Part shown: piece by piece, positions 20,031 through 32,561 of the stretch
How the letters are laid out: every line of letters starts with the position of its first letter
How positions within the stretch are numbered: the stretch's first letter is position 1
DNA from: Enterobacter sp. Bisph1
Lineage (GTDB): Bacteria; Pseudomonadota; Gammaproteobacteria; Enterobacterales; Enterobacteriaceae
Length of the DNA: 64,000 bases
Assembly: GCF_000814905.1 (NCBI RefSeq)
Contig: NZ_JXAG01000047.1
Span: 62,001 to 126,000 of the forward strand
Direction: 5' to 3'
Notes under the pieces: generated by a model
The model's input: only the letters and a program-made list of their open reading frames with translations
Database searches by the model: none
What the model was told of the DNA's origin: nothing
Translations under genes and position numbers: made by a program

Positions 20031-21536
20031 ATGGAAACCAAAGATCTGATTGTGATAGGCGGGGGCATTAACGGTGCCGGTATCGCGGTTGACGCCGCAG
20101 GGCGTGGTCTATCCGTGCTGATGCTGGAAGCGCAGGATCTCGCCTGCGCGACCTCCAGCAACAGCTCCAAACTGATTCACGGCGGCCTGCGCTACCTTGA
20201 ACACTACGAATTCCGCCTGGTGAGCGAGGCGCTGGCCGAACGCGAAGTGCTGCTGAAAATGGCACCGCACATTGCGTTCCCGATGCGTTTTCGCCTGCCG
20301 CACCGCCCGCATCTGCGTCCGGCCTGGATGATTCGAATTGGTCTGTTTATGTACGATCACCTCGGTAAACGCACCAGTTTGCCCGCTTCGACCGGTTTGC
20401 GTTTTGGCGCAGAATCGGTGCTGAAGCCGGAAATCGTGCGCGGTTTCGAATATTCTGACTGCTGGGTCGATGATGCCCGTCTGGTGCTGGCGAATGCCCA
20501 GATGGTTGAGCGCAAAGGCGGCAAAGTAATGACCCGCACCCGCGCCACAAGCGCACGCCGTGAAAACGGCATGTGGATTGTCGAAGCGGAAGATATTGAT
20601 ACCGGCGAGAAATTTAGCTGGCAGGCGCGCGGCCTGGTTAACGCGACAGGCCCCTGGGTGAAAGAGTTCTTCGATGATGGTATGAAACTGCCGTCACCGT
20701 ACGGTATTCGCCTGATCAAAGGCAGCCATATTGTGGTGCCGCGCGCGCACTCACAGAAACAGGCTTACATTCTGCAAAACGAAGATAAGCGTATTGTTTT
20801 TGTTATCCCATGGATGGATGAGTTCTCGATTATTGGTACTACCGACGTTGAGTACAACGGCGATCCGCAACATGTTGAGATCGACGAAAACGAGATCAAC
20901 TACCTGCTGAACGTCTATAACGGCCACTTTAAGAAACAACTTAAGCGCGATGATATCGTCTGGACTTATTCCGGCGTACGTCCGCTGTGCGATGACGAAT
21001 CTGATTCACCGCAGGCAATTACCCGCGACTATACGCTGGATATTCATGATGAAAACGGTAAAGCGCCGCTGCTGTCGGTGTTTGGTGGCAAGCTGACCAC
21101 CTACCGTAAGCTGGCGGAACACGCGCTGGAAAAACTGACGCCGTACTATAAAGGCATCGGCCCGGCGTGGACGAAAAGCTGCGTACTCCCGGGCGGAGAT
21201 ATCGCTGGCGATCGCGATGATTACGCCGCGAAACTGCGTCGCCGTTATCCGTTTATCAGCGAAACGCTGGCGCGCCATTATGCGCGTACTTACGGCAGCA
21301 ACAGCGAGCTGGTGCTGGCTAACGCCACAAGCCTTGAGGATTTAGGCGAGCATTTTGGTCATGAGCTGTATGAAGCTGAGCTGCGTTACCTGGTGGAACA
21401 TGAGTGGGTAAGACGCTTAGATGACGCTATCTGGCGGCGAACCAAAATCGGTATGTTTCTGAACGCTGAAGAGCAATCGCGCGTGGCGCAGTGGGTAATG
21501 CGGCATAATAAAACGGAACTGTCGCTGGCATCGTAA
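20031..21536 (+). CDS. glpD: Aerobic glycerol 3-phosphate dehydrogenase GlpD
   Basis: 501 residues, the E. coli length. The N-terminal FAD fold starts DLIVIGGGINGAGIAVDAAG. Further family marks are LIHGGLRYLEHYEFRLV, GTTDVEYNGDP and FGGKLTTYRKLAEHAL. The enzyme binds the inner membrane peripherally, oxidises glycerol 3-phosphate to dihydroxyacetone phosphate and feeds electrons to ubiquinone. The start METKDL follows a GAGGGG ribosome binding site. A strong terminator follows. Confidence 0.97.
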   Translation: METKDLIVIGGGINGAGIAVDAAGRGLSVLMLEAQDLACATSSNSSKLIHGGLRYLEHYEFRLVSEALAEREVLLKMAPHIAFPMRFRLPHRPHLRPAWMIRIGLFMYDHLGKRTSLPASTGLRFGAESVLKPEIVRGFEYSDCWVDDARLVLANAQMVERKGGKVMTRTRATSARRENGMWIVEAEDIDTGEKFSWQARGLVNATGPWVKEFFDDGMKLPSPYGIRLIKGSHIVVPRAHSQKQAYILQNEDKRIVFVIPWMDEFSIIGTTDVEYNGDPQHVEIDENEINYLLNVYNGHFKKQLKRDDIVWTYSGVRPLCDDESDSPQAITRDYTLDIHDENGKAPLLSVFGGKLTTYRKLAEHALEKLTPYYKGIGPAWTKSCVLPGGDIAGDRDDYAAKLRRRYPFISETLARHYARTYGSNSELVLANATSLEDLGEHFGHELYEAELRYLVEHEWVRRLDDAIWRRTKIGMFLNAEEQSRVAQWVMRHNKTELSLAS

Positions 21537-21542
21537 AAAACT

Positions 21543-21569
21543 AACCTCTCCCTGGCGGGAGAGGTTTTT
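21543..21569 (+). terminator. Strong intrinsic terminator of glpD
   Basis: AACCTCTCCC (21543-21552), loop TGGC, GGGAGAGGTT (21557-21566), then T bases to 21569. The convergent glgP stop is at 21572. The stem belongs to the same sequence type as those at 2837 and 43753. Confidence 0.85.
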
Positions 21570-21571
21570 CA

Positions 21572-24019
21572 TTACAAGCGGACCGGCTTAATGTTCCAGA
21601 TATGCTCGGCATATTCCTGAATGGTGCGGTCAGAGGAGAAGTAACCCATATGCGCGATGTTACGCATCGCTTTCATGGTCCACTCTTCGGGATGACGATA
21701 AAGCTCATCCACTTTCTCCTGGCAGTCAATATAGCTGCGATAATCCGCCAGCACCTGATAGTGGTCACCAAAGTTAATTAATGAATCCACCAGATCGCGG
21801 TAACGTCCTGGCTCTTGCGGGCTAAACAGGCCGGTAGCAATCTGCGTTAATACCTGGTGCAGCTCTTCATCTTTCTCATAATATCCACGCGGGTTATAGC
21901 CTTTACGCCGCAGCGCCTCGACCTCGTCCGCCGTATTACCGAAGATAAAGATATTCTCCGCGCCGACATGCTCGAGCATTTCAACATTCGCGCCGTCCAG
22001 CGTACCAATAGTGAGTGCACCATTGAGCGCAAACTTCATATTACTGGTGCCGGAAGCCTCCGTACCCGCCAGCGAGATCTGCTCGGAAAGATCCGCCGCA
22101 GGAATAATCACCTGTGCCAGGCTAACGCTGTAGTTAGGGATAAACACCACTTTCAGCTTATCGCCAATCTGCGGATCGTTATTGATCACCTGCGCGACGT
22201 CATTGATCAAATGAATGATGTGTTTCGCCATGTAATAAGCGGAAGCCGCTTTACCGGCGAAGATATTCACACGGGGTACCCACGCCGCCGTTGGATCGGC
22301 CTTAATGCGGTTATAGCGGGTAATCACATGCAGGACATTCATCAGCTGGCGCTTATATTCGTGTATGCGTTTGATCTGCACATCAAACAGCGCTTTCGGA
22401 TTCACCACCACGTTTAGTTGCTGACCGATAACGTTCGCCAGACGTTTTTTATTCTCCAGCTTCGCCTGCCGCACCGCCTGATTTACCGTTGGATAATCAA
22501 GGTGCTGTTCAAGTTCGCTCAACTGGCTAAGATCGGTGCGCCATGTACGCCCGATATGTTCATCCAGCACCTCCGACAGCGGCGGGTTCGCCAGCGCCAG
22601 CCAGCGTCGCGGCGTCACGCCGTTGGTGACGTTGATAAAACGCATCGGGAAGATTTCAGCGAAGTCGGCAAACAACGATTGCACCATCAAGTTGGAATGC
22701 AGTTCGGAAACGCCATTCACTTTATGGCTCACCACCACCGCCAGCCAGGCCATACGCACCCGACGTCCGCTGGACTCGTCAATAATCGAGGTCCGGCTTA
22801 ACAGGTCGATATTGTTCGGATGCTGCTCCTGTAGCGTTTTCAGGAAGTAATCGTTGATTTCAAAGATAATTTGCAGATGGCGCGGCAAAATTTTGCCCAG
22901 CATTTCCACCGGCCAGGTCTCCAGCGCCTCGCTCATCAACGTGTGGTTGGTGTAAGAGAACACCTGGCACGTGACTTCGAAGGCGTCATCCCATTCAAAC
23001 TTATGTTCGTCAATCAGCAAGCGCATCAGCTCGGGAATCGACAATACCGGATGCGTGTCATTGAGGTGAATGGCGATTTTATCCGCCAGGTTGCTGTAGG
23101 TCTGATGCAGCTGGTAATGGCGGCTGAGAATATCCTGAATAGTCGCCGAGACGAGGAAATACTCCTGACGCAGACGTAATTCGCGCCCGGAATAGGTTGA
23201 GTCGTCGGGATAAAGTACGCGGGAAACGTTCTCCGAGTGGTTTTTATCCTCTACCGCCGCGAAGTAATCGCCCTGGTTAAATTTCCCAAGATTGATTTCG
23301 CTACTGGCCTGCGCGTTCCATAAACGCAGCGTGTTGGTGGCATCGGTATCATAACCGGGGATAATTTGGTCGTAGGCAACGGCGAGGATCTCTTCCGTCT
23401 CGACCCAGCGGCTCTTTCTGCCTTCCTGCTGAATACGTCCGCCAAAACGCACCTTATAGCGCGTATTGTGACGTTTGAATTCCCACGGGTTGCCATACTC
23501 CAGCCAGTAATCCGGCGACTCTTTTTGCCTGCCGTCGACGATGTTCTGTTTGAACATGCCGTAGTCGTAACGAATACCGTACCCGCGTCCTGGCAGCCCA
23601 AGGGTCGCCAGCGAATCAAGGAAACAGGCCGCCAGGCGTCCCAGGCCACCATTGCCGAGGCCTGGGTCATTCTCTTCATCAATCAGCTCTTCGAGATCGA
23701 AGCCCATCTCATCCAGCGCCTTGTTCACGTCGTCGTAAATACCGAGTGAAAGCAAGGCGTTGGAGAGCGTACGGCCAATCAGGAACTCCATCGAAAGATA
23801 GTAAACCTGCCGCACTTCCTGGGAGAGCTGCGCGCGGGTGGAGCGCAGCCAGCGTTCCACCAGCCGATCGCGCACAGCAAACAGCGTTGCGTTGAGCCAT
23901 TCGTGGCGATTGGCGATAGCCGGATCTTTACCGATGGTGAACATCAGCTTATAGGCAATCGAATGTTTTAGTGCCTCAATACTTAACGTAGGTGAAGCAT
24001 AAGTAAACGGTGCATTCAT
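21572..24019 (-). CDS. glgP: Glycogen phosphorylase GlgP
   Basis: 815 residues, the same as E. coli GlgP. GT35 fold with the pyridoxal phosphate motif [20 protein letters not shown] and the [20 protein letters not shown] segment shared with MalP. It removes glucose 1-phosphate from the outer chains of glycogen, leaving limit branches for GlgX. It is the last gene of glgBXCAP, 19 bases after glgA. It is the paralogue of malP at 12.1 kb. Confidence 0.97.
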   Translation of the reverse strand: MNAPFTYASPTLSIEALKHSIAYKLMFTIGKDPAIANRHEWLNATLFAVRDRLVERWLRSTRAQLSQEVRQVYYLSMEFLIGRTLSNALLSLGIYDDVNKALDEMGFDLEELIDEENDPGLGNGGLGRLAACFLDSLATLGLPGRGYGIRYDYGMFKQNIVDGRQKESPDYWLEYGNPWEFKRHNTRYKVRFGGRIQQEGRKSRWVETEEILAVAYDQIIPGYDTDATNTLRLWNAQASSEINLGKFNQGDYFAAVEDKNHSENVSRVLYPDDSTYSGRELRLRQEYFLVSATIQDILSRHYQLHQTYSNLADKIAIHLNDTHPVLSIPELMRLLIDEHKFEWDDAFEVTCQVFSYTNHTLMSEALETWPVEMLGKILPRHLQIIFEINDYFLKTLQEQHPNNIDLLSRTSIIDESSGRRVRMAWLAVVVSHKVNGVSELHSNLMVQSLFADFAEIFPMRFINVTNGVTPRRWLALANPPLSEVLDEHIGRTWRTDLSQLSELEQHLDYPTVNQAVRQAKLENKKRLANVIGQQLNVVVNPKALFDVQIKRIHEYKRQLMNVLHVITRYNRIKADPTAAWVPRVNIFAGKAASAYYMAKHIIHLINDVAQVINNDPQIGDKLKVVFIPNYSVSLAQVIIPAADLSEQISLAGTEASGTSNMKFALNGALTIGTLDGANVEMLEHVGAENIFIFGNTADEVEALRRKGYNPRGYYEKDEELHQVLTQIATGLFSPQEPGRYRDLVDSLINFGDHYQVLADYRSYIDCQEKVDELYRHPEEWTMKAMRNIAHMGYFSSDRTIQEYAEHIWNIKPVRL

Positions 24020-24038
24020 ATAAGTGATTCCTGGAAAA

Positions 24039-25472
24039 CTATTTCAACCGAAGGTAAAGATCGCGATATGCCTGCGCAGCGACCTGCCAGCTAAAATCCA
24101 TCGCCATCGCCTGACGTTGCACAAAACGCCACAGCGATGGACGCGACCACAACACGAAGGCACGCCGGATAGCCCGAAGCAATGACCAGGCATTACTGTC
24201 TTCAAATACAAAGCCGCTGGCGACGCCATCGGCGAGGTTTTCCAGCGAACTATCGGAAACCGTATCCGCCAGCCCGCCCGTACGACGCACTAAGGGCAGG
24301 GTGCCGTATTTCAGACCATACAGCTGTGTCAGGCCGCAGGGCTCAAAACGGCTCGGCACAAGAATGACATCCGCCCCGCCCATAATGCGGTGGGAGAAGG
24401 CTTCGTGATAGCCAATCTGCACGCCAACCTGCCCGGAGTGTTCGGCGGCGGCGGCGAGGAAACCCTCCTGCAGCACCGGATCGCCCGCGCCCAGCAGCGC
24501 CAACTGACCGCCCTGCTCAAGTAAACCCGGCAAGGCTTCCAGTACCAGATCCAACCCTTTTTGGCTGGTCAGGCGGCTCACCACGGCAAACAGCGGCACT
24601 CTGTCATTGACCTTTAGCCCCATGGCAACCTGCAACTGACGTTTGTTCTCCGCTTTCTCTTCCAGCGTATCGCGCGTATAACGTGCGCCCAACAGCAGGT
24701 CGGTGGCCGGATCCCAAATTTTCTCATCCACGCCGTTCAAAATACCGCTCAGGCGGCCTTCTTGCTGGCGCTGGCGCAGTAGCCCTTCCATCCCGTAGGC
24801 ATACTGCGGTTCGGTGATCTCGCGCGCGTAAGTGGGGCTAACGGCGGTAATATGATCCGCGTAGTAAAGCCCGGCCTTGAGAAACGAAATCTGTCCCTTA
24901 AATTCCAGCCCATGCATATTAAAAAATGACATTGGCAGTTCGATTTCGTTCATATGGTGTGCATAAAACATGCCTTGATAGGCAAGATTGTGCACCGTGA
25001 AGATGGACTTGGCCGGATACCCTTTCGCGGCAAGGTAAGCCGGAGCCAGCCCTGCATGCCAATCGTGCGCGTGCACGATATCCGGGCGCCAGAATGGATC
25101 AAGCCCGCCGGCCATTTCGCTGCCCACCCAGCCGAGCAAGGCAAAGCGCAGCACGTTGTCGGTATAGGCGAACTGATTGGTGTCGTGATAGGGGCTGCCG
25201 GGGCGCGCATATAAATGCGGCGCATCGATCATGTAAATCCCCACCCCGTTAAAGTGGCCGAACAGCAGCGCAATGGGACCGGCAAACGTCTCACGCCGGG
25301 ACACCACTTTTGCATCGCCCACACCTCGACGAATATCAGGGAACGCAGGCAACAGAACGCGTGTATCAACTCCGCCGGCAATTTGTGCCGCAGGTAACGC
25401 GCCAATCACGTCCGCCAGACCTCCGGTCTTCAGCAACGGAAACATCTCAGAACATACATGTAAAACCTGCAT
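24039..25472 (-). CDS. glgA: Glycogen synthase GlgA (ADP-glucose)
   Basis: 477 residues of family GT5, the E. coli length. The ADP-glucose loop [13 protein letters not shown] starts at Lys15, and the C-terminal donor region shows [21 protein letters not shown]. It elongates alpha-1,4-glucan chains from ADP-glucose made by GlgC. It follows glgC after an 82-base gap that holds a small hairpin; in E. coli an additional promoter inside glgC also serves glgA. Confidence 0.97.
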   Translation of the reverse strand: MQVLHVCSEMFPLLKTGGLADVIGALPAAQIAGGVDTRVLLPAFPDIRRGVGDAKVVSRRETFAGPIALLFGHFNGVGIYMIDAPHLYARPGSPYHDTNQFAYTDNVLRFALLGWVGSEMAGGLDPFWRPDIVHAHDWHAGLAPAYLAAKGYPAKSIFTVHNLAYQGMFYAHHMNEIELPMSFFNMHGLEFKGQISFLKAGLYYADHITAVSPTYAREITEPQYAYGMEGLLRQRQQEGRLSGILNGVDEKIWDPATDLLLGARYTRDTLEEKAENKRQLQVAMGLKVNDRVPLFAVVSRLTSQKGLDLVLEALPGLLEQGGQLALLGAGDPVLQEGFLAAAAEHSGQVGVQIGYHEAFSHRIMGGADVILVPSRFEPCGLTQLYGLKYGTLPLVRRTGGLADTVSDSSLENLADGVASGFVFEDSNAWSLLRAIRRAFVLWSRPSLWRFVQRQAMAMDFSWQVAAQAYRDLYLRLK

Positions 25473-25525
25473 TATCGCTCCTGTTCAAAACCACCTGGCC
25501 TTGATGCCACATTGGGGAACACAGC

Positions 25526-25544
25526 GCGCGGAACCCTTCCGCGC
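25526..25544. other. Small hairpin between glgC and glgA
   Basis: GCGCGGAA, loop CCC, TTCCGCGC. It is the only structured element in the 82-base glgC-glgA gap. There is no U-tract on the transcribed strand, so it may be an RNA stability or processing element rather than a terminator. Confidence 0.35.
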
Positions 25545-25554
25545 AAGGTTATCA

Positions 25555-26847
25555 TCAGATGCCTTTTGCTTTTAATTTGCGCAACATTTCCCGCGTGACC
25601 AGCACAATGCCTTCCTCTGAGCGGTAAAAACGACGCGCATCTTCTTCTGGATTTTCACCAATGACTGTCCCTTCGGGTATCACGCAGCCGCGGTCAATAA
25701 TGCAACGATGGAGACGACAGGAGCGCCCCACCCACACTTCCGGCAGCAAGATCGAAGAGTCGATATTGCAGAACGAATTGACGCGCACGCGGTAAAAAAG
25801 TACCGACTGCACAACAACAGATCCTGAAATAACGCACCCGCCGGAAACCAGCGAATTCAACGTCATGCCGTGGCTGCCCGACCTGTCCTGAACGAATTTC
25901 GCCGGGGGTAAAGAATGATTATAGGTACGGATAGGCCAGGTATGATCGTACATGTCGAGTTCCGGCATCACCGACGCTAAATCGAGGTTGGCTTTCCAGT
26001 AAGCTTCCAGGGTACCGACATCCCGCCAGTAAGGTTTGGCATCGGGATCGGACTGCACGCAGGACAGCGGGAAGGGATGCGCGTAGGCCATGCCCGATTT
26101 CACCACATGGGGAAGGATATCCTTGCCAAAATCATGGCTTGAGTTTTCGTTCTGGTCATCCTGCTCCAGCAGCTCGTACAGGTACTCGGCGTCGAAAATA
26201 TAGATCCCCATACTGGCGAGCGCCTGCGTCTCATCGCCCGGCATACTCGGCGGCGAAGCGGGTTTTTCAACAAAGTCGATAATTTTGTCGTTCTCATCCA
26301 CCGCTATTACGCCAAAGGCGGTCGCTTCATGCACCGGTACCGGCAGGCAGGCAACGGTACAGCGCGCCTCTTTTTCGGCGTGATCTATCAGCATGCGCGA
26401 GTAATCCTGCTTGTAGATATGATCGCCCGCCAATATGACGATGTACTCCGCCCCGTAGCGACGAATGATGTCGAGATTCTGCGTGACCGCATCGGCGGTG
26501 CCGCGATACCAGTGTTCACCGTGTAAGCGCTGCTGCGCAGGCAGCAGATCGACAAACTCGTTCATTTCGTTGTTGAAAAAAGACCAACCGCGCTGAATAT
26601 GTTGAATGAGCGTGTGGGATTGGTACTGCGTAATAACGCCTATCCGCCGAATACCGGAGTTGATGCAGTTAGAGAGGGCGAAGTCGATAATGCGAAACTT
26701 GCCGCCGAAGTGCACCGCGGGTTTGGCGCGTTTTTTCGTTAAATCTTTTAGACGCGTGCCGCGACCGCCCGCCAGAATTAGGGCAACGGATTTTAGTGGC
26801 AGTTGGCGCGCCAGCATCGTTGGGTCGTTCTTATCTAATCTCACCAT
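25555..26847 (-). CDS. glgC: Glucose-1-phosphate adenylyltransferase GlgC
   Basis: 430 residues, against 431 in E. coli. The N-terminal nucleotidyltransferase has [15 protein letters not shown] near 24-37 and the fructose 1,6-bisphosphate activator lysine region [13 protein letters not shown] around residue 39. The substrate part WYRGTADAV and the C-terminal left-handed beta helix ([22 protein letters not shown]) are present. It makes ADP-glucose and is the regulated step of glycogen synthesis. It follows glgX after 12 bases. Confidence 0.97.
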   Translation of the reverse strand: MVRLDKNDPTMLARQLPLKSVALILAGGRGTRLKDLTKKRAKPAVHFGGKFRIIDFALSNCINSGIRRIGVITQYQSHTLIQHIQRGWSFFNNEMNEFVDLLPAQQRLHGEHWYRGTADAVTQNLDIIRRYGAEYIVILAGDHIYKQDYSRMLIDHAEKEARCTVACLPVPVHEATAFGVIAVDENDKIIDFVEKPASPPSMPGDETQALASMGIYIFDAEYLYELLEQDDQNENSSHDFGKDILPHVVKSGMAYAHPFPLSCVQSDPDAKPYWRDVGTLEAYWKANLDLASVMPELDMYDHTWPIRTYNHSLPPAKFVQDRSGSHGMTLNSLVSGGCVISGSVVVQSVLFYRVRVNSFCNIDSSILLPEVWVGRSCRLHRCIIDRGCVIPEGTVIGENPEEDARRFYRSEEGIVLVTREMLRKLKAKGI

Positions 26848-26859
26848 GACTTACCCCTT

Positions 26860-28836
26860 TTATGACCGATGAAAAACGCACACTCCATGTGCGGGCCCGT
26901 GCCAGACAGAGACGACGACCGGATTGTCTTCTCCGGCAAAAGGCGGAATGGCGCACCATTCACCTGCAGGTAATGCCATTTCCGCCATCTCCGCGGTGGC
27001 GTTAAAGGTGATCAACACGCTGTCAGATAAGAGAATCTGTAAGCGATGCACCCCGGTTTGCCATGCCTGAGCCGTTAGCGGCCGCCCTTCGTCGTTTAAC
27101 CAGACGACGTTTCCATCGCCCTCTTCCCACCACGCATCACGCGTGAGTGCAGGAATTCGTTGGCGCAGATGGATCAGGGCGGCGGTAAAGGCCACCAGCC
27201 CGCTGTCCATCTGCTGCCAGTCAAGCCAGGTTAAAGCGTTATCCTGGCAATAAGCATTGTTGTTGCCGTGCTGGCTGTGCCCCTGTTCATCACCTGCGAG
27301 CAGCATCGGTGTACCTTGCGCAAGCAGAAGTGTGGTTAACAGCGCATGCATACTTGCGCGCCGTCTTTCCGCCACCTCCAGGCTGCCACCTAAGCCTTCA
27401 TGCCCGTGGTTAGCACTGTGGTTATTGCTGGTGCCGTCGCGATTATCTTCGCCGTTGGCTTCGTTGTGTTTGTGGTCAAACGAAACACAATCACGCAGCG
27501 TAAAGCCGTCGTGCGCAGTCACCAGATTGACAGAGGCCGATGGCGGACGGCCATCGCGTTTAAACACATCGCTGGAGGCGGCAAAGCGCCCGGCGAACTC
27601 ACCAAGGCTAAGTGAGCCTTCCAGCCAGAAACGGCGCGTCGCATCGCGAAAATGATCGTTCCACTCGGCGAAAGGTGCCGGATAGTTCCCCACCTGATAG
27701 CCACCGGGGCCAATGTCCCAGGGCTCGGCAATCAATTTCACCGAGCGCAACAGCGGATCGTTTTTAATCGCGGCGAACAGCGGCGCCTGCTGGCTAAATT
27801 CCGGCGTACGCCCCATTACCGAGGCCAGATCGAAGCGAAAACCATCCACATGGAAGGTATCCACCCAATAGCGCAGGCAGGCATGGGCATACTCCACCAC
27901 GGCGGCATTACTCAAATTGAGCGTGTTTCCACAGCCGGTCCAGTTGTGGTAATCACCGTCTTCTCTAATCCAATAATAGCTACGGTTATCGATTCCGCGC
28001 AGGGAGAAGGTCGGCCCGTCGAGATCGCTTTCGGCGCTATGGTTAAGCACAATATCGAGGATCACTTCGATCCCGGCCCGATGCAGCGCTTTTACCGCAT
28101 CGCGAAACTCATGGCGCGCCTGCTGTGGATTGCTGGCGTAGCGGGGATCGAGGGCAAACAGCGCCAGCGGGTTATAGCCCCAGTAGTTGGTAAGGCCTAA
28201 CCGCTGTAAACGTGGCTCGCTGGCAAAATGGGCCACGGGCAACAGCTCCAGAGCGGTAATGCCTAATTGCGAAAACCACTCAATCATCAGCGGATGCCCC
28301 AGCGCCTTATAGGTGCCACGGATCTCAGGCGGTAATTCCGCATGCAGTTGACTCAGCCCTTTGACGTGCGCTTCGTAAATAACGGTGTTGCCCCAGGGGA
28401 TCTGCGGCGGCGCATCCTCTTCCCAGTCGTAAACGTCATGTACCACCACACTGCGCAAACCGAGCGCGGCGTTATCGTGGGGATCGGGCATGTCATAACC
28501 GCTGTGAAACAGCGGGCTATCGTGGGTTTCGCCGTCCACGCGCTGCGCGCACGGGTCGAGCAATAATTTAGCCGGGTTAAAACGGTCGCCGCGCGCAGGC
28601 TCCCAGGGGCCATGCACGCGATAGCCATAACGCTGGCCGGCCTTTGCCCCCGGCAGAAAACCGTGCCAGATATCTCCGCTGCGGCCGGGCAAGTCGAGGC
28701 GCTGTTCATTACCTTCTTTATCGAACAGGCACAGCTCCACGCGCTCAGCATGGGCAGAAAAGAGCGTAAAGTTTACGCCGCCTTTCTGCACCTGTGCGCC
28801 GAGCGGCGACGCGTTTCCGGCCGTCAGCTTACTCAT
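26860..28836 (-). CDS. glgX: Glycogen debranching enzyme GlgX
   Basis: 658 residues, GH13 isoamylase type, like E. coli GlgX (657). An N-terminal carbohydrate-binding module 48 (about 1-110) precedes the catalytic barrel with nucleophile Asp in [11 protein letters not shown], general acid Glu in LIAEPWDIG, and Asp in [11 protein letters not shown]. It cuts the alpha-1,6 links of short branches left by GlgP, releasing maltotetraose for the Mal enzymes. Its ATG overlaps the glgB stop by four bases (ATGA), suggesting coupled translation. Confidence 0.97.
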   Translation of the reverse strand: MSKLTAGNASPLGAQVQKGGVNFTLFSAHAERVELCLFDKEGNEQRLDLPGRSGDIWHGFLPGAKAGQRYGYRVHGPWEPARGDRFNPAKLLLDPCAQRVDGETHDSPLFHSGYDMPDPHDNAALGLRSVVVHDVYDWEEDAPPQIPWGNTVIYEAHVKGLSQLHAELPPEIRGTYKALGHPLMIEWFSQLGITALELLPVAHFASEPRLQRLGLTNYWGYNPLALFALDPRYASNPQQARHEFRDAVKALHRAGIEVILDIVLNHSAESDLDGPTFSLRGIDNRSYYWIREDGDYHNWTGCGNTLNLSNAAVVEYAHACLRYWVDTFHVDGFRFDLASVMGRTPEFSQQAPLFAAIKNDPLLRSVKLIAEPWDIGPGGYQVGNYPAPFAEWNDHFRDATRRFWLEGSLSLGEFAGRFAASSDVFKRDGRPPSASVNLVTAHDGFTLRDCVSFDHKHNEANGEDNRDGTSNNHSANHGHEGLGGSLEVAERRRASMHALLTTLLLAQGTPMLLAGDEQGHSQHGNNNAYCQDNALTWLDWQQMDSGLVAFTAALIHLRQRIPALTRDAWWEEGDGNVVWLNDEGRPLTAQAWQTGVHRLQILLSDSVLITFNATAEMAEMALPAGEWCAIPPFAGEDNPVVVSVWHGPAHGVCVFHRS

Positions 28837-31019
28837 TCACCCTCCCGCACCAGCCAGATGGTTCCCAGCGGCGGCAGGTTCAACAGCAAAGAGTAATCAC
28901 GTCCACGGTTGGCTATTTCGTCGCTGTGCACGACGCCGCCATTGCCAGTATTGCTGCCGTGATAATGCATCGAGTCGCTGTTCAGCTCTTCGCGCCAGCG
29001 GCCAGGCTGATTAATGCCAATGCGATAACCGGGGCGCGGCACCGGGGTAAAGTTGCTGACCACGATAATTTCATTACCTTCTTTATCGCGGCGCACAAAG
29101 GCAAACACCGAGGCTTCGTGGTCATCAACCACCAGCCATTCAAATCCATAGGGATCGAAATCCAGTTCGTGCAGCGCTTTGTGATGGCGATAAACATGGT
29201 TCATATCGCGTACCAGCCGCTGTACGCCGTGATGCCAGTTATCGCCGCCTTCCAGCAAATGCCAGTCGAGGCTACCGTCATGGTTCCACTCGCGTCCCTG
29301 GGCAAATTCGTTGCCCATAAACAGCAGTTTTTTACCGGGGAAGCCCCACATCCAGGCGTAATAGGCACGCAGATTAGCGAATTTCTGCCAGGCATCACCG
29401 GGCATACGGTCAAGAATCGATCTCTTACCGTGCACCACTTCATCGTGGGAGAGCGGCAGAATAAAGTTTTCGGTGTAGTTATAAACCATACCGAAGGTCA
29501 TCTTATCGTGGTGATGCTTGCGATAGACCGGATCGAGCTTCATGTAATCCAGCGTGTCGTGCATCCAGCCGAGGTTCCATTTGTACCAGAAGCCCAGGCC
29601 GCCATGCGCTGGCGGGCGCGATACGCCGGGGAAATCCGTCGACTCTTCCGCCATACTCACCGCACCGGGTGCTTGCTCGCCAATAATGCGGTTGGTATTG
29701 CGCAGAAACTCAATCGCTTCAAGATTCTCGCGACCGCCAAATTCGTTGGGGATCCACTCCCCCTCTTTGCGGCTATAGTCGCGGTAGATCATTGATGCGA
29801 CAGCATCGACGCGCAGGGCATCAATGCCGAAGCGCTCAATCCAGTACAGCGCGTTGCCGACCAGATAGTTGCTCACTTCCCGGCGGCCGTAGTTGTAAAT
29901 CAGCGTGTTCCAGTCCTGATGAAAACCTTCGCGCGGATCGTTGTGCTCGTAGAGTTTGGTACCGTCGAACTCCGCCAGGCCAAAATCATCAGACGGGAAA
30001 TGCCCCGGCACCCAGTCGAGGATCACCCCTAAACCGGCAGCATGAGCGGTATGAATAAAGTGCAGGAAATCATCGCGCGTACCGAAGCGACGCGTTGGAG
30101 CATACAGGCCGGTCGGCTGATAACCCCAGCTGCCATCGAAGGGATGCTCATTAATCGGCATCAGTTCGATATGGGTGAAGCCCATCCATTTTGCGTACGG
30201 CACCAGCTGGTCCGCCAGTTCCCGATAGCTCAGCCAAAAGTTGTTATCCGTATGGCGACGCCAGGAACCGAGGTGGACTTCATAGATGCTGATTGGCGCA
30301 TCGAAGTTATTCGCTTGTTTGCGCTCTTCACTCTGGGTTTTCTTGCCCGGCAGGCCACAAATCAGCGAGGCGCTATCCGGCCGCATCTGCGCTTCAAAAG
30401 CATAAGGATCGGCTTTCATACGCAGCCTGCCGTTAGCATCGATCATCTCGAACTTATAGAGCTGACCATTGAGCGCGCCGGGAATAAAAAGCTCCCAGAT
30501 ACCGCTTTCACGACGCAGGCGCATCGGATGGCGACGGCCATCCCAATAGTTAAACTGCCCTACCACCGACACGCGCTGCGCGTTCGGTGCCCAGACAGAG
30601 AATCGCGTACCGACTACCCCATCCACCGTATCGGCGTGTGCGCCCATCATTTCATAAGGGCGCATATGCGTACCTTCGCTCAACAGCCAGGCATCCATAT
30701 CGCGGATAAGCGGCCCGAAACGGTAAGGATCGTCAATCAGATTTTGTTGCCCGTGCCACACGACAGCGAGCTGATAATAAAAAGGGTTTTTGCGACGCTG
30801 CATCACGCCGCAAAAGAAGCCCCTGGAATCCAGGCACTCCAGTTTACCTACTTTGCGGCCGGTTTTTGGCTCGATAACCCACACTTCGGTGGCATCGGGC
30901 AGCAGCGCTCGTACCTCCAGACCCGCTTCGGTCTGGTGCATCCCCAGTACCGAAAAAGGATCGGCAAAATAACCAGCAATTAGCGCGTTAATGACGTCTT
31001 TATCAACACGAACGGACAT
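28833..31019 (-). CDS. glgB: 1,4-alpha-glucan branching enzyme GlgB
   Basis: 728 residues from the ATG at 31019 ([14 protein letters not shown]), the E. coli length; the open frame to 31049 adds ten residues without homology. Two N-terminal CBM48-like domains are followed by the GH13 barrel with nucleophile Asp in [18 protein letters not shown], acid Glu in [10 protein letters not shown] and [12 protein letters not shown]. It forms alpha-1,6 branches in glycogen. It is the first gene of the glgBXCAP operon. The 221 bases up to the asd terminator show no further gene. Confidence 0.97.
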   Translation of the reverse strand: MSVRVDKDVINALIAGYFADPFSVLGMHQTEAGLEVRALLPDATEVWVIEPKTGRKVGKLECLDSRGFFCGVMQRRKNPFYYQLAVVWHGQQNLIDDPYRFGPLIRDMDAWLLSEGTHMRPYEMMGAHADTVDGVVGTRFSVWAPNAQRVSVVGQFNYWDGRRHPMRLRRESGIWELFIPGALNGQLYKFEMIDANGRLRMKADPYAFEAQMRPDSASLICGLPGKKTQSEERKQANNFDAPISIYEVHLGSWRRHTDNNFWLSYRELADQLVPYAKWMGFTHIELMPINEHPFDGSWGYQPTGLYAPTRRFGTRDDFLHFIHTAHAAGLGVILDWVPGHFPSDDFGLAEFDGTKLYEHNDPREGFHQDWNTLIYNYGRREVSNYLVGNALYWIERFGIDALRVDAVASMIYRDYSRKEGEWIPNEFGGRENLEAIEFLRNTNRIIGEQAPGAVSMAEESTDFPGVSRPPAHGGLGFWYKWNLGWMHDTLDYMKLDPVYRKHHHDKMTFGMVYNYTENFILPLSHDEVVHGKRSILDRMPGDAWQKFANLRAYYAWMWGFPGKKLLFMGNEFAQGREWNHDGSLDWHLLEGGDNWHHGVQRLVRDMNHVYRHHKALHELDFDPYGFEWLVVDDHEASVFAFVRRDKEGNEIIVVSNFTPVPRPGYRIGINQPGRWREELNSDSMHYHGSNTGNGGVVHSDEIANRGRDYSLLLNLPPLGTIWLVREGE

Positions 31020-31240
31020 GGTTCTTATCCTGTTGTTGTGGCATCGCACCTTCCACCGTAGCTAAGTCCGGTTGCGACACTTTTTTTAACCTGAACGGCA
31101 CAGCACCAAATGTGCATCCTCTCTGCACCGTCCCATCTTCAGGCAAGATGTTCCGACACCTTGCATAAAGCATAGCTAACACTTTTCAACACTTGAGAAA
31201 ATAAACACATTGGCGGGTTGTTACGGCAAAAAAAAGCATA

Positions 31241-31262
31241 AAAAAAGGGCGCCGTAGCGCCC
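31241..31262 (-). terminator. Intrinsic terminator of asd
   Basis: On the minus strand GGGCGC, loop TACG, GCGCCC is followed by six T bases. It begins 19 bases after the asd stop codon. Confidence 0.85.
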
Positions 31263-31280
31263 CTGGTAGTGAAGAATACG

Positions 31281-32387
31281 TTACGCCAGCTGGCGCAACA
31301 TGCGACGCAGCGGTTCAGCCGCGCCCCATAACAGCTGATCGCCCACGGTAAAGGCGGAGAGGAACTCCGGTCCCATATTGAGCTTACGCAGACGGCCAAC
31401 CGGCGTGGTCAGCGTGCCGGTCACCGCGGCAGGCGTCAGCTCGCGCATACTGATTTCGCGATCGTTTGGCACCACTTTCGCCCACGGGTTATGGGCCGCC
31501 AGCAGCTCTTCAACGGTAGGGATCGAGACATCTTTTTTCAGCTTGATGGTAAACGCCTGGCTATGGCAGCGCAGCGCGCCGATACGTACGCACAGGCCAT
31601 CGACAGGAATAACGTTTGCAGTATTGAGGATTTTGTTGGTTTCGGCCTGGCCTTTCCACTCTTCGCGGCTCTGGCCGTTATCAAGCTGCTTATCGATCCA
31701 CGGGATCAGGCTACCGGCCAGCGGTACGCCAAAGTTATCTACCGCCAGATCGCCGCTGCGGGTCAACGCCGTAACCTTGCGTTCGATATCCAGAATCGCC
31801 GAGGCCGGATCCGCAAGCTCAGCGGCGACATGGTTTTGCAACTGGCCCATTTGCGTCAGCAGTTCACGCATATGGCGCGCGCCGCCGCCGGAGGCTGCCT
31901 GGTAAGTGGCAACGGAAACCCATTCAACCAGATCGTTGGCGAACAGACCGCCGAGTGACATCAGCATCAGGCTCACGGTACAGTTACCGCCAACAAAGGT
32001 TTTAACGCCTTTATTAAGGCCTTCGTCGATCACCGCCTGGTTAACCGGGTCGAGGATAATAATGGCGTCATCTTTCATGCGTAAAGAAGAGGCCGCGTCG
32101 ATCCAGTAACCCTGCCAACCGCTTTCACGAAGCTTTGGATAGATTTCGTTGGTATAATCGCCGCCCTGGCAGGTGACAATGATGTCGAGCGCCTTCAGCG
32201 CTTCCAGATTGAACGCGTCCTGAAGCGTACCTGCTGTGCTTGTGCCAAAGGCGGGCGCAGCTTGTCCAAGCTGGGAAGTGGAAAAGAAGACAGGGCGAAT
32301 GGCGTCGAAATCGCGCTCTTCAATCATGCGCTGCATGAGAACGGAGCCGACCATTCCGCGCCAACCGATAAAACCAACATTTTTCAT
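31281..32387 (-). CDS. asd: Aspartate-semialdehyde dehydrogenase Asd
   Basis: 368 residues, against 367 in E. coli. The NADP fold begins [19 protein letters not shown], the catalytic cysteine is Cys136 in [11 protein letters not shown], and the active-site His lies in [11 protein letters not shown]. It reduces aspartyl phosphate to aspartate semialdehyde, the branch point to lysine, diaminopimelate, threonine and methionine. It is a single-gene unit with its own terminator. The 174-base gap to divergent yhgN carries both promoters; no riboswitch was recognised. Confidence 0.97.
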   Translation of the reverse strand: MKNVGFIGWRGMVGSVLMQRMIEERDFDAIRPVFFSTSQLGQAAPAFGTSTAGTLQDAFNLEALKALDIIVTCQGGDYTNEIYPKLRESGWQGYWIDAASSLRMKDDAIIILDPVNQAVIDEGLNKGVKTFVGGNCTVSLMLMSLGGLFANDLVEWVSVATYQAASGGGARHMRELLTQMGQLQNHVAAELADPASAILDIERKVTALTRSGDLAVDNFGVPLAGSLIPWIDKQLDNGQSREEWKGQAETNKILNTANVIPVDGLCVRIGALRCHSQAFTIKLKKDVSIPTVEELLAAHNPWAKVVPNDREISMRELTPAAVTGTLTTPVGRLRKLNMGPEFLSAFTVGDQLLWGAAEPLRRMLRQLA

Positions 32388-32561
32388 AGCGAAGTTCCTG
32401 CGAAGGTGTGTGCTGTGTATACGAACCAGTATCCCACTGGGACATAGCCCACCTTACAAAATGCAGCCAAAGTCGCAAGTGAAATTAATCAATGATAATG
32501 AACGCATCAGAAATGCGGCTAATTACTGCGGTTTCACCGCTTGCATCAGGGAAAAGAGTGA

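Noticed and set aside
28794-30983. Long ORFs (333 and 313 codons) on the plus strand opposite glgX and glgB
   Set aside because: They are shadows of GC-rich genes with full-length homologues on the minus strand, and their translations look random.
32388-32561. Possible lysine riboswitch ahead of asd
   Set aside because: The gap is short and no lysine-element motifs were recognised; enterobacterial asd normally has none.
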